DNA from: a virus
Strand: one strand, 5' to 3'
IMG/VR virus record: IMGVR_UViG_3300030107_003973
Span: 1 to 28,509 of that record
Length of the DNA: 28,509 bases
The notes beneath the pieces were generated by a model. That model ran no database searches. It worked only from the letters and a program-made list of their open reading frames with translations, and was not told the DNA's origin. Both the position numbers and the translations under genes were made by a program. Positions 13,986-22,969 of the stretch are shown here, piece by piece (within the stretch, counting starts at the first letter, position 1; every line of letters starts with the position of its first letter).

Positions 13986-16409
13986 TTAGTTATCAAAACG
14001 AATATTTTTGTTTACATCCACAGTTCTTGGACGTTTTTTGCTTTTTTCTATTTCTTTTTGTTTTGTTAAATTAACATTAGCTCTTAATTGAGCAATATCT
14101 TCTTGAGAATCAATACGATCTTGAGCAATTTGTGCATCTTGACGTAATTTTTGTTCATCAATACCTATTTTAGCTTCATCTACCATTGATTTTCTTTGTA
14201 AATCTTGTGCTCTAAGGTTAATTTCTTGTTGTTTTAGTCCAACAAGAGGATCTTCACTCATTTGTTGTAGCATTTCTGCTTCTTCAGCTACCATTTCATC
14301 AGTCATTTCAGCAATTTTTTCTGAAACTTGACTTTCTATCTCTTCTTGCATCTGTAATTGTAATTCTTCTGGTACTTGACCACCAAATTGAGCTGCAACT
14401 TGTTCTATTTGTGCTTTTGACTCTTCTTCTACTTCTTCTCTTGCCTGAATGCTTACATGATCCATAATATGACCTTGTAATATTGCCATTACTTGAGGAT
14501 TATTTTTAACTAACATAGATGACATAAATGCTCGGTGTGCATCCACATGAGCCATTTGATTTTGTCCTCTAAAAGCCGTTAAACCTTGTCCTTTTAATGA
14601 AGCTGCGTTCTCTAATCCTGGATCTTGTGGTTGTGGTTCAGGAGGAACAGGTAAAATCATATCAATATCTTTAACACCAAGCGCTTGATACATTCTTCTG
14701 TAAGCTTCATACATATTATGAGACCCTGGATCAGCTTGTGCTAATTGTAATTGAGTCTGTGCCAACGTAACACGTTGAGACATAGAAAATATATTTGGAT
14801 CGGATATAGGAATAACATCTATATCATCACTAAAGTCTTCAACTTTTAAACTTGGAACAGCATCAGATCCTACTTCATAAGGATACCTAGAAGGTAATGC
14901 TTCAGCAAATATTTTTGCCAATAATTTAAATTCTATTTTTTGTGCGTAATGTAAACGTTTATGAATAGCAGACATGACTCTTGCACCACGTTCCATTAAT
15001 GCCATTGTTGTTCCAACAGGAGCTCCTGCTTGTGCAGCGTCTCCTATTTTTTGATCAGCAATAGCAGCAAATCTTGATCCTGCTTCAACACAAAAACCTA
15101 ATAATTGAAATAATGTTTGAGATGGTTCTTTATAAGGTAAAGGTAATAAGCCCTCTCTTAAACTACCACCAGGTGCATCTACATCTCTGAATTCTCCTGG
15201 TTGGAGTGGGTTGTCATCGTCTTTAACTCGCAACCCTCTAGCTTTAAAACCTGCAGGGAGATTGGACAACGTACCTGCATCGAGAAGTTGTCTAAGAGCT
15301 GATGTTGCTGTTCTTGAGAGACCCCCGAGCATGTGGATAAGACCAAAGCCGTAAAAACTAAACCCAGGTAAAAACTTATAGTGTACAAAATATTGTCTTT
15401 TCTTTTGTTTTGGATCATTCTCTGCATAGTTTCTATAAATTGATAAAATATTAGAAGAACCTTCGTCAATTGTAACAATATATGGAACTTTAATTCCGTC
15501 ATCACTATCTATACCTTCAAGGTTTAAATCAACATGCATCTCTAATAATTGATAATCTTCATCATGATAATTTTTTTTCACCCCAGCAATTTGATTTTCT
15601 TTTTCTTGTAATCCTGTTTCATCGTTATAGACAGATAAGTCTACATCACGATACATTCCTGCTACTTGAAGTTTTCTAATTTCATTTTTTGTTCTTTTAA
15701 TTACATGAGTAACTCTTTCACATGACGGAAAGTCTGTTGTTTGATAAGGAACATATAAATCATCACTAGGAACAAACTTAGAGACAGCTCTTCCTAACCC
15801 ATCATCAAAATAAACTTTTTTAAAAGCAGAACCTGAAAGAGGTAAATAAAATAATAAGGAATCCATATCAGGATCATATTCTTCCATCTCATAAGTAATC
15901 TGATAGTTCATGTAATCTTTTACACGTTGTGATTGCTCTTCTTTTTGTCGTGTTACATTACCTAAAATTTGTGTATTAACTGGTCCACCTGCTGGTAATA
16001 ATTCTTTATAAGCTTGTGCTTGAAATTGTGTAATAGCCTCGGATAACATTGGATGAGTCACGGAACTCGCACCAGCAAAAGGCATTGTTCTTTCTTGATA
16101 TTTAAATCCTAAAAGATCTAATCCTTTTTTATATGTATCTTCCCATTCTTTTCTTGAAGCTTTATCGTCTTCAAAAGCTTGTCTTAGTTCACTAGATATT
16201 TGTCCTAAAACATTATCATCAAGAACTTCAGCTAAGTTCATATCAAAGCTTGTTTGAATTTCGTCTACTTGCTCTCCAATAATTGCAGAGCCATCTTCCA
16301 TCATTTCTACGTTTCCTTGTTCTACAGATTCATCAATCTGCATGTCTGTCAGTTGCTCGATTGCTTCTTCTTGTTCAGGTATAAATCCTATTGGTTTATC
16401 TATTGCCAT
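13986..16409 (-). CDS. Portal protein (P22-like)
   Basis: The protein has 807 residues, the length range of P22-type portals. An acidic N-terminus is followed by the conserved segment GFKYQERTMPFAGASSVTHP and FQAQAYKELLPAGGPVNTQI, then the clip and stem regions. A long C-terminal coiled coil (about residues 660-790) is rich in Glu, Gln and Ala and could form a barrel inside the capsid. The dodecameric ring is the DNA entry point and binds the large terminase. Its ATG shares a base with the TAA of the 922-aa gene (TAATG), so the two are translated in a fixed ratio. Confidence 0.9.
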   Translation of the reverse strand: MAIDKPIGFIPEQEEAIEQLTDMQIDESVEQGNVEMMEDGSAIIGEQVDEIQTSFDMNLAEVLDDNVLGQISSELRQAFEDDKASRKEWEDTYKKGLDLLGFKYQERTMPFAGASSVTHPMLSEAITQFQAQAYKELLPAGGPVNTQILGNVTRQKEEQSQRVKDYMNYQITYEMEEYDPDMDSLLFYLPLSGSAFKKVYFDDGLGRAVSKFVPSDDLYVPYQTTDFPSCERVTHVIKRTKNEIRKLQVAGMYRDVDLSVYNDETGLQEKENQIAGVKKNYHDEDYQLLEMHVDLNLEGIDSDDGIKVPYIVTIDEGSSNILSIYRNYAENDPKQKKRQYFVHYKFLPGFSFYGFGLIHMLGGLSRTATSALRQLLDAGTLSNLPAGFKARGLRVKDDDNPLQPGEFRDVDAPGGSLREGLLPLPYKEPSQTLFQLLGFCVEAGSRFAAIADQKIGDAAQAGAPVGTTMALMERGARVMSAIHKRLHYAQKIEFKLLAKIFAEALPSRYPYEVGSDAVPSLKVEDFSDDIDVIPISDPNIFSMSQRVTLAQTQLQLAQADPGSHNMYEAYRRMYQALGVKDIDMILPVPPEPQPQDPGLENAASLKGQGLTAFRGQNQMAHVDAHRAFMSSMLVKNNPQVMAILQGHIMDHVSIQAREEVEEESKAQIEQVAAQFGGQVPEELQLQMQEEIESQVSEKIAEMTDEMVAEEAEMLQQMSEDPLVGLKQQEINLRAQDLQRKSMVDEAKIGIDEQKLRQDAQIAQDRIDSQEDIAQLRANVNLTKQKEIEKSKKRPRTVDVNKNIRFDN

Positions 16410-19177
16410 TATGCTGCCTCAAATATATCAATTATTTCGGGAGTATACACCATACCACCATCTTTTCTATGAGTTTTATGAGGTAATAGCATTTCTGGTG
16501 TAATCTTTATAGCAAAAGAATCTCCTATTCCATTTACATCTATAACTTTAATTTCTGAATTATTTTCTTTTGCTGCTTTTCTTAGAATTTTTTCTAACGT
16601 CGCAGTATAGTGTTTACCCTTTGGATCAACACTATCTGGGCCTCCATAAAATTCTTCGGTTCCAATTCCTTTCATACTGCTGGTTCTTTCTGTATAAGGC
16701 GTATTTGTTCCACCATAATTTGTTCCTTTCCAATATCTCTCATTAATAAATTTTGCAGGAGATATAGAATACCACTCTGCTGCTCCTTCAACTTTATCAG
16801 GTCCAAACAACCGATTTGCTGCTTTTGCCAAATCTCTTTTTACTAAAGCTGAGCCCCATTCCATTCTGTTTTTAAAGGGAACATTAGGAAATAACTTCTG
16901 CAAGGATTCTTGACTCATAGCGGTCTCTAAATCTTGTAACATCTTACTTTGTTTAGTACGCGCTTCTCTTGCTTTTATAACAAGTTGTTTATCTGGGCGA
17001 AGACCAGCTTTAGCTAAATCCTGTAAAACAAGTTGTGTTTTTGCATACTCATTCATAAATTGTTGCATTTCTGTTGCACTTTGAAAGATAGGTCTAAAGA
17101 CAGATTTATTTCTTATGAAGTATTCTGCAACTTCAGGATTCATATCCCTAAAGTCTCCTCTATATGAACGTTGTGCTACACGTATTTGTTCTTTAACAAA
17201 ATCAATATTTTTATCCATTAAATCGCCAAGCTGCTCTTTAAACTTTTCTTCCATACGTTTAGCTTGTTGTAAAACATCGGATTGTATTTCATCAGCAAAT
17301 GTTACGGTAACTTCTTGACCTTTCGTTGAGGCTTCCATTTTTTGTAACTTTGCGGCGTCACTATCTATTTTCATTCTAAACTGTAAAATCTGTTGCTCTA
17401 ACGGCTCATCAATACTTCGCAGTCTTGCCATAGTATCTGTATCTAAAACATTTCTTATTTCTGCCATTGTTAACTCATCTACATTATCAATATCAACTAA
17501 ACCTTCTCGCTCTAGTTTTCTCAAAGCAGATGTTTCTAAACCTTTTAATTGGGTATCTAATTTTTTTTGATTACGCTTGAGTGTTCTAATCATAGCAGGA
17601 TCTACCTGCTCTGCTATCCCTTGTGCTGTTTTTTCTACAGGTAATGTTGCTTTACGGTCCGTGAGCCGCGACCACCCGATCACGTACTTTTCTGTAAAGT
17701 CATGACCACTTACTGGTAATGAATCAGGATCAAGAGGAATTTTGTTTGACGGTACATATAATACATCTTCTCTGTAAGAACCTGGAATTTCTCCTGATTC
17801 GTAATGTCCTCCTCCATACTTAGCGGATTTAGTTCCGCCGTATGCTGCATCGCCATATGTTACATTATCGATATGACGCATTGGAGATTGGCGAATAATT
17901 TCCAACATGTCATTTGTTACTAATGGCGTTTTATTTTTACCTGCTATTTCTACATATCTATTTAAAATATTATCTTCGAGTTCAGGTTTAGAAATTTGTT
18001 TGTTTTGTAGAAAGGCATAAAAATCATCAGCACTCTTAAATGTTTTTGGTGTGTTAGGGTCCATGAGCCGTGCTTCAAGGCCTGAGTAAAATACTGACTC
18101 ATTCGCTTCTGGTGAATCAATAATTGTTTTCTTTGATTTAACAACACCTAGTTCTGTTCCTCCAGCAGGTGTATCAATAATGTCTATATCCTCTACGGCT
18201 TCTCCCATAACTTCGTCTTTAGTTCCTAGTTTCTTTTTTATAGCATCTAAAATTCCTTTTTCATTTTTTGTTAAGTCCTGTAAAAGCATTTTTGCTTTAG
18301 GCACGTTGCCAATGGCCCACATAGGAGCTTTACCAAATAGATTTGCCATTTGTACTTCTTCTGGTCCACCTGCTACTGTAGTGTCTTCTTCGAATATATT
18401 AGTCTCGAGCCCTGGCTCACCGCCCATGGCTAAACCTGGTGCACCTGCCTTACCAATTGCGTCTGCCATATCTTCTACCATAGCGGTTCCTACGTAATCA
18501 CGAGGATCTATTCTGATTGATTTATCCTCTACTTCATCAGAAAATAAAAAATCTTGAAATTTTTCTTTGCTTTCTTCTAATCCTGATAGTCCTCCCGCTG
18601 CAGTTGCTCCACCACCAGAAATAATAACAGCATTTATAAGCATATCTTTGGCTTTGTCTCCTTGTGGAATTAAATCTTTAATAAATCCCCCTACTCCTTT
18701 TTTTGGTCTTAAAATTGTATCGTGCATTTGACCAACGCTATAAGGGTAGGCTTTTCGTAAAGACTCGTATACTCGTGGTGCTTTAGTAGCTAATAAATTT
18801 AAACCTTTTAACCATCCCCCAGGAACAGCTATAATACTTGTTACATCGTTAACCGTATTCATTTCTTCGTTGGTATAATCTATTCGAGGAATAGTATCTA
18901 ATAAAGGAAGTTTATCTTGTTCTTCTTGAAAAACATTATAGACCTGAGCAGGTATTTGACCAAGAGTGATTAGAGAATTAACGAAATCAGTTCCTACATT
19001 AACAGGAAGTTTGGCTAAATCTAGTGCAGCGTCTTTATCTCGTTGTATTTGTTCAGGTGATGTTCTAGATGCTTTGTAGTCTTCTGACTGCTTTGTTAAA
19101 TAATCAAAATACTCTTGAGAGTTTGCAAAATCTTGTTCTTGAAAATCACTAAATATATCAAAATTTTCTTCAGCCAT
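16409..19177 (-). CDS. Large probable virion/ejected protein with EIQSD domain
   Basis: The protein has 922 residues. A Gly/Ala-rich hydrophobic stretch lies near 178-200 (LINAVIISGGGATAAGG), possibly membrane-active. From about 345 to the end it resembles a domain I know from large phage polyvalent and ejected proteins: a KYGGGHYESGEIPGSYREDV segment, VTFADEIQSD at 630-634, PFKNRMEWGSALVKRDLAKA and a final YTATLEKILRKAAKENNSEI block. The EIQSD...PF..W..L..K order is conserved in that domain. The biochemical activity is unknown. The C-terminus carries a KDGGMV tail like that of the 524-aa protein. Its place between that gene and the portal suggests ejection with the DNA. Confidence 0.7.
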   Translation of the reverse strand: MAEENFDIFSDFQEQDFANSQEYFDYLTKQSEDYKASRTSPEQIQRDKDAALDLAKLPVNVGTDFVNSLITLGQIPAQVYNVFQEEQDKLPLLDTIPRIDYTNEEMNTVNDVTSIIAVPGGWLKGLNLLATKAPRVYESLRKAYPYSVGQMHDTILRPKKGVGGFIKDLIPQGDKAKDMLINAVIISGGGATAAGGLSGLEESKEKFQDFLFSDEVEDKSIRIDPRDYVGTAMVEDMADAIGKAGAPGLAMGGEPGLETNIFEEDTTVAGGPEEVQMANLFGKAPMWAIGNVPKAKMLLQDLTKNEKGILDAIKKKLGTKDEVMGEAVEDIDIIDTPAGGTELGVVKSKKTIIDSPEANESVFYSGLEARLMDPNTPKTFKSADDFYAFLQNKQISKPELEDNILNRYVEIAGKNKTPLVTNDMLEIIRQSPMRHIDNVTYGDAAYGGTKSAKYGGGHYESGEIPGSYREDVLYVPSNKIPLDPDSLPVSGHDFTEKYVIGWSRLTDRKATLPVEKTAQGIAEQVDPAMIRTLKRNQKKLDTQLKGLETSALRKLEREGLVDIDNVDELTMAEIRNVLDTDTMARLRSIDEPLEQQILQFRMKIDSDAAKLQKMEASTKGQEVTVTFADEIQSDVLQQAKRMEEKFKEQLGDLMDKNIDFVKEQIRVAQRSYRGDFRDMNPEVAEYFIRNKSVFRPIFQSATEMQQFMNEYAKTQLVLQDLAKAGLRPDKQLVIKAREARTKQSKMLQDLETAMSQESLQKLFPNVPFKNRMEWGSALVKRDLAKAANRLFGPDKVEGAAEWYSISPAKFINERYWKGTNYGGTNTPYTERTSSMKGIGTEEFYGGPDSVDPKGKHYTATLEKILRKAAKENNSEIKVIDVNGIGDSFAIKITPEMLLPHKTHRKDGGMVYTPEIIDIFEAA

Positions 19178-19178
19178 A

Positions 19179-20753
19179 TTAGTATTCTAACACTTCTTCA
19201 ATCGAAGCGAAACCCCCATCTTTAAGTCCTTGAAATTTTCTAAGGTTCTTATCTACTGCTTCTTTTAACATATTTTCCCTTATAGTTTCATAAGGAGATT
19301 GATCTTGACTGATAAGAGGTAAATCCTTTTTTCTACCTATAAAGTTAAAACTTATAATATCTCCTTTTGTATTAAATTTAGGAGCAAGAGTAGTCACTCC
19401 TAGTTCTTCATAAAACTTGTCAAATTCGTCTAATTTTTTTCCTTTCATAATTTTTGGATCAAACATCATCTGTATTTGATTTAATTCTGAAGGAAGCATG
19501 TCTACATCTATTACTTTTTGATCAATTAAACTTTTTAAATCTTGCAATGCTTCATCAGTAACTTTTATACTACCTGTATATTTTCTTGTGTCACCTTCTC
19601 TTAAAGGAATTTCTCCATATTTAAAAATGTTTTTAACTGTTCTTGAAGGGTATGCATGTAATCCTTGTATAGAAGAAGGAGCATTAAATAAGTTAGGATA
19701 ACTATCCTTAACTCTTTTTTGAGCAAAATTAAAAAACTCACTTAGCATTTCAATATTTTCTTCGCTTTTACCTTCAATTAATTTTTTAAATTTAGGAGTC
19801 TTGGGTATAGACTGTAAAAAATTTAATCCTTTATTAGATTGTAAAAAACCAATTAATTCTCTTGGTGTATCTATATCAGGGTCAACTCTTATTTTAGAAG
19901 CTGCAGCAAAATTAGAAATACCAAAAGGACCTTTAGGAGTTCTTGTTAAACCAATAACTTCATCTTTTAATAATTTATCTTTATTAGATTTTGCAAAATC
20001 TGAAATTATTTGAGTAACATCTTGGTACTTTAATCTTTTATCTAACTTACCTTCAAACCTTTCTGATAACGCTTTTGCTGTTTGTAAATTAGTATCTACG
20101 GTAAGTCCTATAGGATTACCCGCTCTTTTTTGAGTTTGAAAAAAACTATTAATAGCTTTCGGGCTGTTTAAAATTGTATTTCCTATCTTATCACTTTTTT
20201 TTAATTCAAGATATATATTAGGATAAGAAACAGTTTTTCCTTCTTTTTTTAATTTATCAGCTGCTTCTTGTACTAAATTTCTCTGTAATAAAATTCTTTT
20301 TTCTGTCAACAGAGGCTGATCTATTTTCTTTAACTGTTCTCGTATTCTTTTATCTAATGCTTTATTTGATTTTACAGCGCCAACTAAATCAGATCTATAT
20401 GTTTTTTGAAATGAATCTATTATCTGTTCTTTATTTTTTCCTGCAATAATACCTTCTTGAATAAAACTATTAATAGTTTTATCATCAAAAACAACATCTA
20501 CATATCCTTCATTTTCTAAAGTTTCTTTAATAGCATCTCTATTTTTTTTCCGTAAAATTATTCCTCCTTTATTAACAGGAGTACTAAATATAGGAGCACT
20601 CATATTACCTTTTTGATTTACTACAAGTTCCTGTAACATATCTGCAGCTTTACTTATGCTTTCAGGATTAATCTTCTTAGAATTTTGTGGTGCAGTTTTA
20701 TATAAAAAACCTAAATACTTTAAAGCTAAATTTAAAAAAAAAGCTCCACTCAT
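19179..20753 (-). CDS. Large hypothetical protein with KDGG...EEVLEY tail
   Basis: The protein has 524 residues. It starts with a hydrophobic stretch (MSGAFFLNLALKYLGFLYK) and is otherwise soluble, Lys-rich and mostly helical, with low cysteine content. It ends KDGGFASIEEVLEY, a tail type I recall at the C-termini of several large marine phage proteins. The ATG shares a base with the TAA of the 54-aa gene, and its TAA lies one base before the next ATG. It is probably made with the 922-aa protein and the portal. A virion-internal role is inferred from place only. Confidence 0.65.
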   Translation of the reverse strand: MSGAFFLNLALKYLGFLYKTAPQNSKKINPESISKAADMLQELVVNQKGNMSAPIFSTPVNKGGIILRKKNRDAIKETLENEGYVDVVFDDKTINSFIQEGIIAGKNKEQIIDSFQKTYRSDLVGAVKSNKALDKRIREQLKKIDQPLLTEKRILLQRNLVQEAADKLKKEGKTVSYPNIYLELKKSDKIGNTILNSPKAINSFFQTQKRAGNPIGLTVDTNLQTAKALSERFEGKLDKRLKYQDVTQIISDFAKSNKDKLLKDEVIGLTRTPKGPFGISNFAAASKIRVDPDIDTPRELIGFLQSNKGLNFLQSIPKTPKFKKLIEGKSEENIEMLSEFFNFAQKRVKDSYPNLFNAPSSIQGLHAYPSRTVKNIFKYGEIPLREGDTRKYTGSIKVTDEALQDLKSLIDQKVIDVDMLPSELNQIQMMFDPKIMKGKKLDEFDKFYEELGVTTLAPKFNTKGDIISFNFIGRKKDLPLISQDQSPYETIRENMLKEAVDKNLRKFQGLKDGGFASIEEVLEY

Positions 20754-20917
20754 TATTCTTTAATTATTTTATAATTTTTTTTACGTCTGTCTTTAACTTC
20801 TAGTAATTGTATTTCTTTTACCATTTTTTGAGCTAATAAATCTAATTGTGATCTATTAAGTAAACTTGAACCTGGCTTTACATAAAGACCTAAATTTTTT
20901 TTAATTTTACTAACCAT
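20753..20917 (-). CDS. 54-aa basic protein linking terminase and 524-aa gene
   Basis: The frame reads MVSKIKKNLGLYVKPGSSLL, then NRSQLDLLAQKMVKEIQLLE and a basic DRRKKNYKIIKE end. Both ends are TAATG junctions: its ATG shares a base with the large-terminase TAA and its TAA with the next ATG. This double coupling, plus the helical amphipathic composition, supports a real gene despite the length. It may be a small terminase partner or packaging accessory, but no family is recognised. Confidence 0.75.
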   Translation of the reverse strand: MVSKIKKNLGLYVKPGSSLLNRSQLDLLAQKMVKEIQLLEVKDRRKKNYKIIKE

Positions 20918-22362
20918 TAATAATACTCCCTCATGCCTACAAGAAATTGTGGTTCATCCTTATAGTCTGAATCTAATTGTATAAAGTTTCCTTGACGGAA
21001 ACGCAACAACGCCTGTGTTGTTGAATCGACCAAATCGTCATGTTCACCATAAGGGAAAGCAGCGCATTCTTCAATAACTTCTTCAGCCCACCTATCATCA
21101 GTTGCCCATACTTGTCCTGCTTCAAAAAGTGGAGCTACGGAGTTGACACGTACATGCTTATCATTGCCCTTACTAGGCGTATAAGTTACTACAGGAATTC
21201 CTAATTGACGTAGCTCCTGAGTTAAGGGCATACCAGAAGCTTTGGCTTCAATCAAGATTGTTTCAGGTTCCCAGTATGTACATTGTTCTAACGCAATCTT
21301 TTTAAGCTCGGGAAAATCCCAACGTCCCTTACGCATAGCAAGAAGTATGATGTTCCATGGTCCGTGTTCCACGGGTTTAAATACACCCCACGTTGTTATA
21401 GCTGAATAGTCTGCTGTTTCTTTTTTACTGAACGCTGTGTCATAACTTTGTATAACATGCATTAAATCAGGTATTTCAGGTTTAGGCCAAACTTTCCACC
21501 ACTCGCGTTTAATAATTGAACCTTCCTCTGACGTTGGAGCTTGTTGCCATTGAGCTTGCCATTTTTGTTCTGACAGCGAAGCTTTAACACCTTTAAGTTC
21601 ATCTAGTTTCCAAAACTCAGGCCATAATGGTTTATCATTCAAGACAGCTGGAAACTCGACCACTTCCCACTGATCTGAGTTTTCATTAGTTTGAGCCGCC
21701 ATTAATTTTCCCGTTAGATCTTTTACCGACCAACGAGTCATAACTATAACAATAGCGCCACCAGGTTGTAAACGTTGTCTAGGTCCAGAGGTGTACCATT
21801 CGTAAGCATTGTCCATGGCTGTTTGTGAGAGAGCGTCTTGCTCGGAGTGAGGATCATCAATAATAAGCAAGTCAGCACCACGCCCAGTAATAGCACCACC
21901 CACACCAGCAGCAAAATACTCTCCACCAGAGTTAGTTGTAAAACGCCCCGCTGCCTTAGAGTCTTGTGATAAGCTGACAGTCGGGAATACATCTTTGAAA
22001 TCTTGTTGATCAAATAAGTTCCTCACTTTCCTACCAAAGTTATACGATAATTCTGCCGTGTGTGTCGTCTGAATTATTTTTAATTTTGGTTTTTGTCCCA
22101 TCATCCACGCAGGAAAAAGGTGAGATGCAAACTCAGACTTCGTATGTCTAGGTGGCATATTCACAATAAGTCGTTTTATTTTTCCACGTGAAATGTCTTC
22201 AAATTTTTTTGCAATAATTTTATGATGTTTACCTGCAACAAACTCAGGCCAAACTTTTCTTACAAAAGTTAGGAAGGAGGAACGAGACTCCTCTGCAACC
22301 TTTATCTGTAGCTTTCTTAATTCGTATTTTAATAAATCCGTTGGGATCTTAGAATTTTCCAT
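20917..22362 (-). CDS. terL: Terminase large subunit
   Basis: The protein has 481 residues. The ATPase domain has a Walker A-like VNMPPRHTKS at 68-76, Walker B LLIIDDPH at 165-172 and the coupling motif VMTRWSVKD near 208. The nuclease domain has its acidic residues at D308 (QSYDTAFSKKETADYSA), E372 (ILIEAKASG) and D442-D443 (HDDLVDSTTQ). It packages and cuts concatemeric DNA at the portal. The ATG at 22362 has no ribosome site; a sigma-70-like promoter just upstream would give a leader of only a few bases. The small subunit is about 4 kb away rather than adjacent. Confidence 0.95.
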   Translation of the reverse strand: MENSKIPTDLLKYELRKLQIKVAEESRSSFLTFVRKVWPEFVAGKHHKIIAKKFEDISRGKIKRLIVNMPPRHTKSEFASHLFPAWMMGQKPKLKIIQTTHTAELSYNFGRKVRNLFDQQDFKDVFPTVSLSQDSKAAGRFTTNSGGEYFAAGVGGAITGRGADLLIIDDPHSEQDALSQTAMDNAYEWYTSGPRQRLQPGGAIVIVMTRWSVKDLTGKLMAAQTNENSDQWEVVEFPAVLNDKPLWPEFWKLDELKGVKASLSEQKWQAQWQQAPTSEEGSIIKREWWKVWPKPEIPDLMHVIQSYDTAFSKKETADYSAITTWGVFKPVEHGPWNIILLAMRKGRWDFPELKKIALEQCTYWEPETILIEAKASGMPLTQELRQLGIPVVTYTPSKGNDKHVRVNSVAPLFEAGQVWATDDRWAEEVIEECAAFPYGEHDDLVDSTTQALLRFRQGNFIQLDSDYKDEPQFLVGMREYY

Positions 22363-22373
22363 AAAAAAGTTAT

Positions 22374-22402
22374 ATCATACTTTGTATTTGTGTAAAACTC
22401 AA
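22374..22402 (-). promoter_or_regulatory. Sigma-70-like promoter for the large terminase
   Basis: The -35 TTGAGT (22402-22397) and -10 TATGAT (22379-22374) are separated by exactly 17 bases on the minus strand. The predicted start near 22367 leaves about 5 bases before the terminase ATG, so the transcript may be leaderless. A GC-rich stretch with AGCCC...GGGCT pairing lies just upstream (about 22413-22440). Confidence 0.6.
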
Positions 22403-22472
22403 GCCACTAGGGAAAGCCCCAGAGCAACGGGCTGTTTCGGGGGGTGGGGGTGGTTTAAATTACCAAATCTAG

Positions 22473-22610
22473 TATGTTGAAGTTTGTAAGTACCTAGATG
22501 TTGTAGAAGACCAAATTAAAAATGAAGCATCACCTGGAGGATCAGTTAGATCATCTGAAGGATCAGCTGCCTGGGAAACCTTTTTGCTGCATAAAAAAAG
22601 GGCGGATTAA
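22473..22610 (+). pseudogene. Possible plus-strand coding remnant without start codon
   Basis: A 45-codon open frame on the plus strand reads YVEVCKYLDVVEDQIKNEAS and goes on in a protein-like way (SVRSSEGSAAWETFLLHKKR) to a TAA inside the terminator hairpin. It has no ATG, GTG or TTG and is preceded by an in-frame TAG. It would be the only plus-strand coding sequence here. It may be a decayed fragment or chance; confidence is low. The rest of 22363-22646 holds only the terminase promoter and a terminator. Confidence 0.25.
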
Positions 22611-22617
22611 CCGCCCT
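22593..22617 (-). terminator. Intrinsic terminator after the 89-aa gene
   Basis: AGGGCGG (22599-22605) pairs with CCGCCCT (22611-22617) around ATTAA. On the minus strand the hairpin is followed by TTTTTTT. It lies 30 bases past the 89-aa gene's stop and separates it from the terminase operon. Confidence 0.9.
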
Positions 22618-22646
22618 TCTACCAGCCCACATGGGTAAGACTGAAG

Positions 22647-22916
22647 TTATCTACGAGGTATGAACTGTGCTAATCTTTGCATAACTCTATTGCCCCAATC
22701 TTTTACATATTGAGGACAGTTAGGATCTAACACAACTGTTTCAACTTCGCTTTCTAAAACTTTGTACAAAGCTTTCCAATTAATGTTATCAGTATGAGTC
22801 GCTTGTATTGGCTCATTAGTCTGATTAACTACTTGGCTATTATTAACAGGTCTAAGACCAAAGGTCTGCTCAACTACTGCTAATCTTCTTGATAAGTCGT
22901 CATCATTATCTGGCAT
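22647..22916 (-). CDS. 89-aa protein of unknown function
   Basis: The protein has 89 residues. An acidic MPDNDDDLSRRL start is followed by a helical segment, a Gln/Asn-rich linker (VNNSQVVNQTNEPIQ) and a second helical part with one cysteine (DPNCPQYVKDWGNRVMQRLA) and a basic FIPRR end. AAGGAAAAA lies upstream of the ATG. It stands alone between a probable promoter at 22.95 kb and a strong terminator at 22.6 kb, so it is a one-gene transcription unit. I do not recognise it. Confidence 0.72.
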   Translation of the reverse strand: MPDNDDDLSRRLAVVEQTFGLRPVNNSQVVNQTNEPIQATHTDNINWKALYKVLESEVETVVLDPNCPQYVKDWGNRVMQRLAQFIPRR

Positions 22917-22940
22917 TTTGATTTTTCCTTTCTAATTAAC

Positions 22941-22969
22941 TTCTTACTCCCATTTCTTTTTATAGTCAA
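22941..22969 (-). promoter_or_regulatory. Promoter-like element upstream of the 89-aa gene
   Basis: TTGACT (22969-22964) is followed after 17 bases by TAAGAA (22946-22941), a weak -10. It shares TTGACTAT-N9-TGGGA-N-TA with sites at 24.42 and 26.13 kb. The same bases can be read as the end of a short peptide (FDYKKKWE), so a coding explanation is also possible. Confidence 0.4.

Noticed and set aside
15179-15505. 108-codon minus frame inside the portal gene
   Set aside because: It lies fully within the portal in another frame, without a ribosome site, and has non-native composition.
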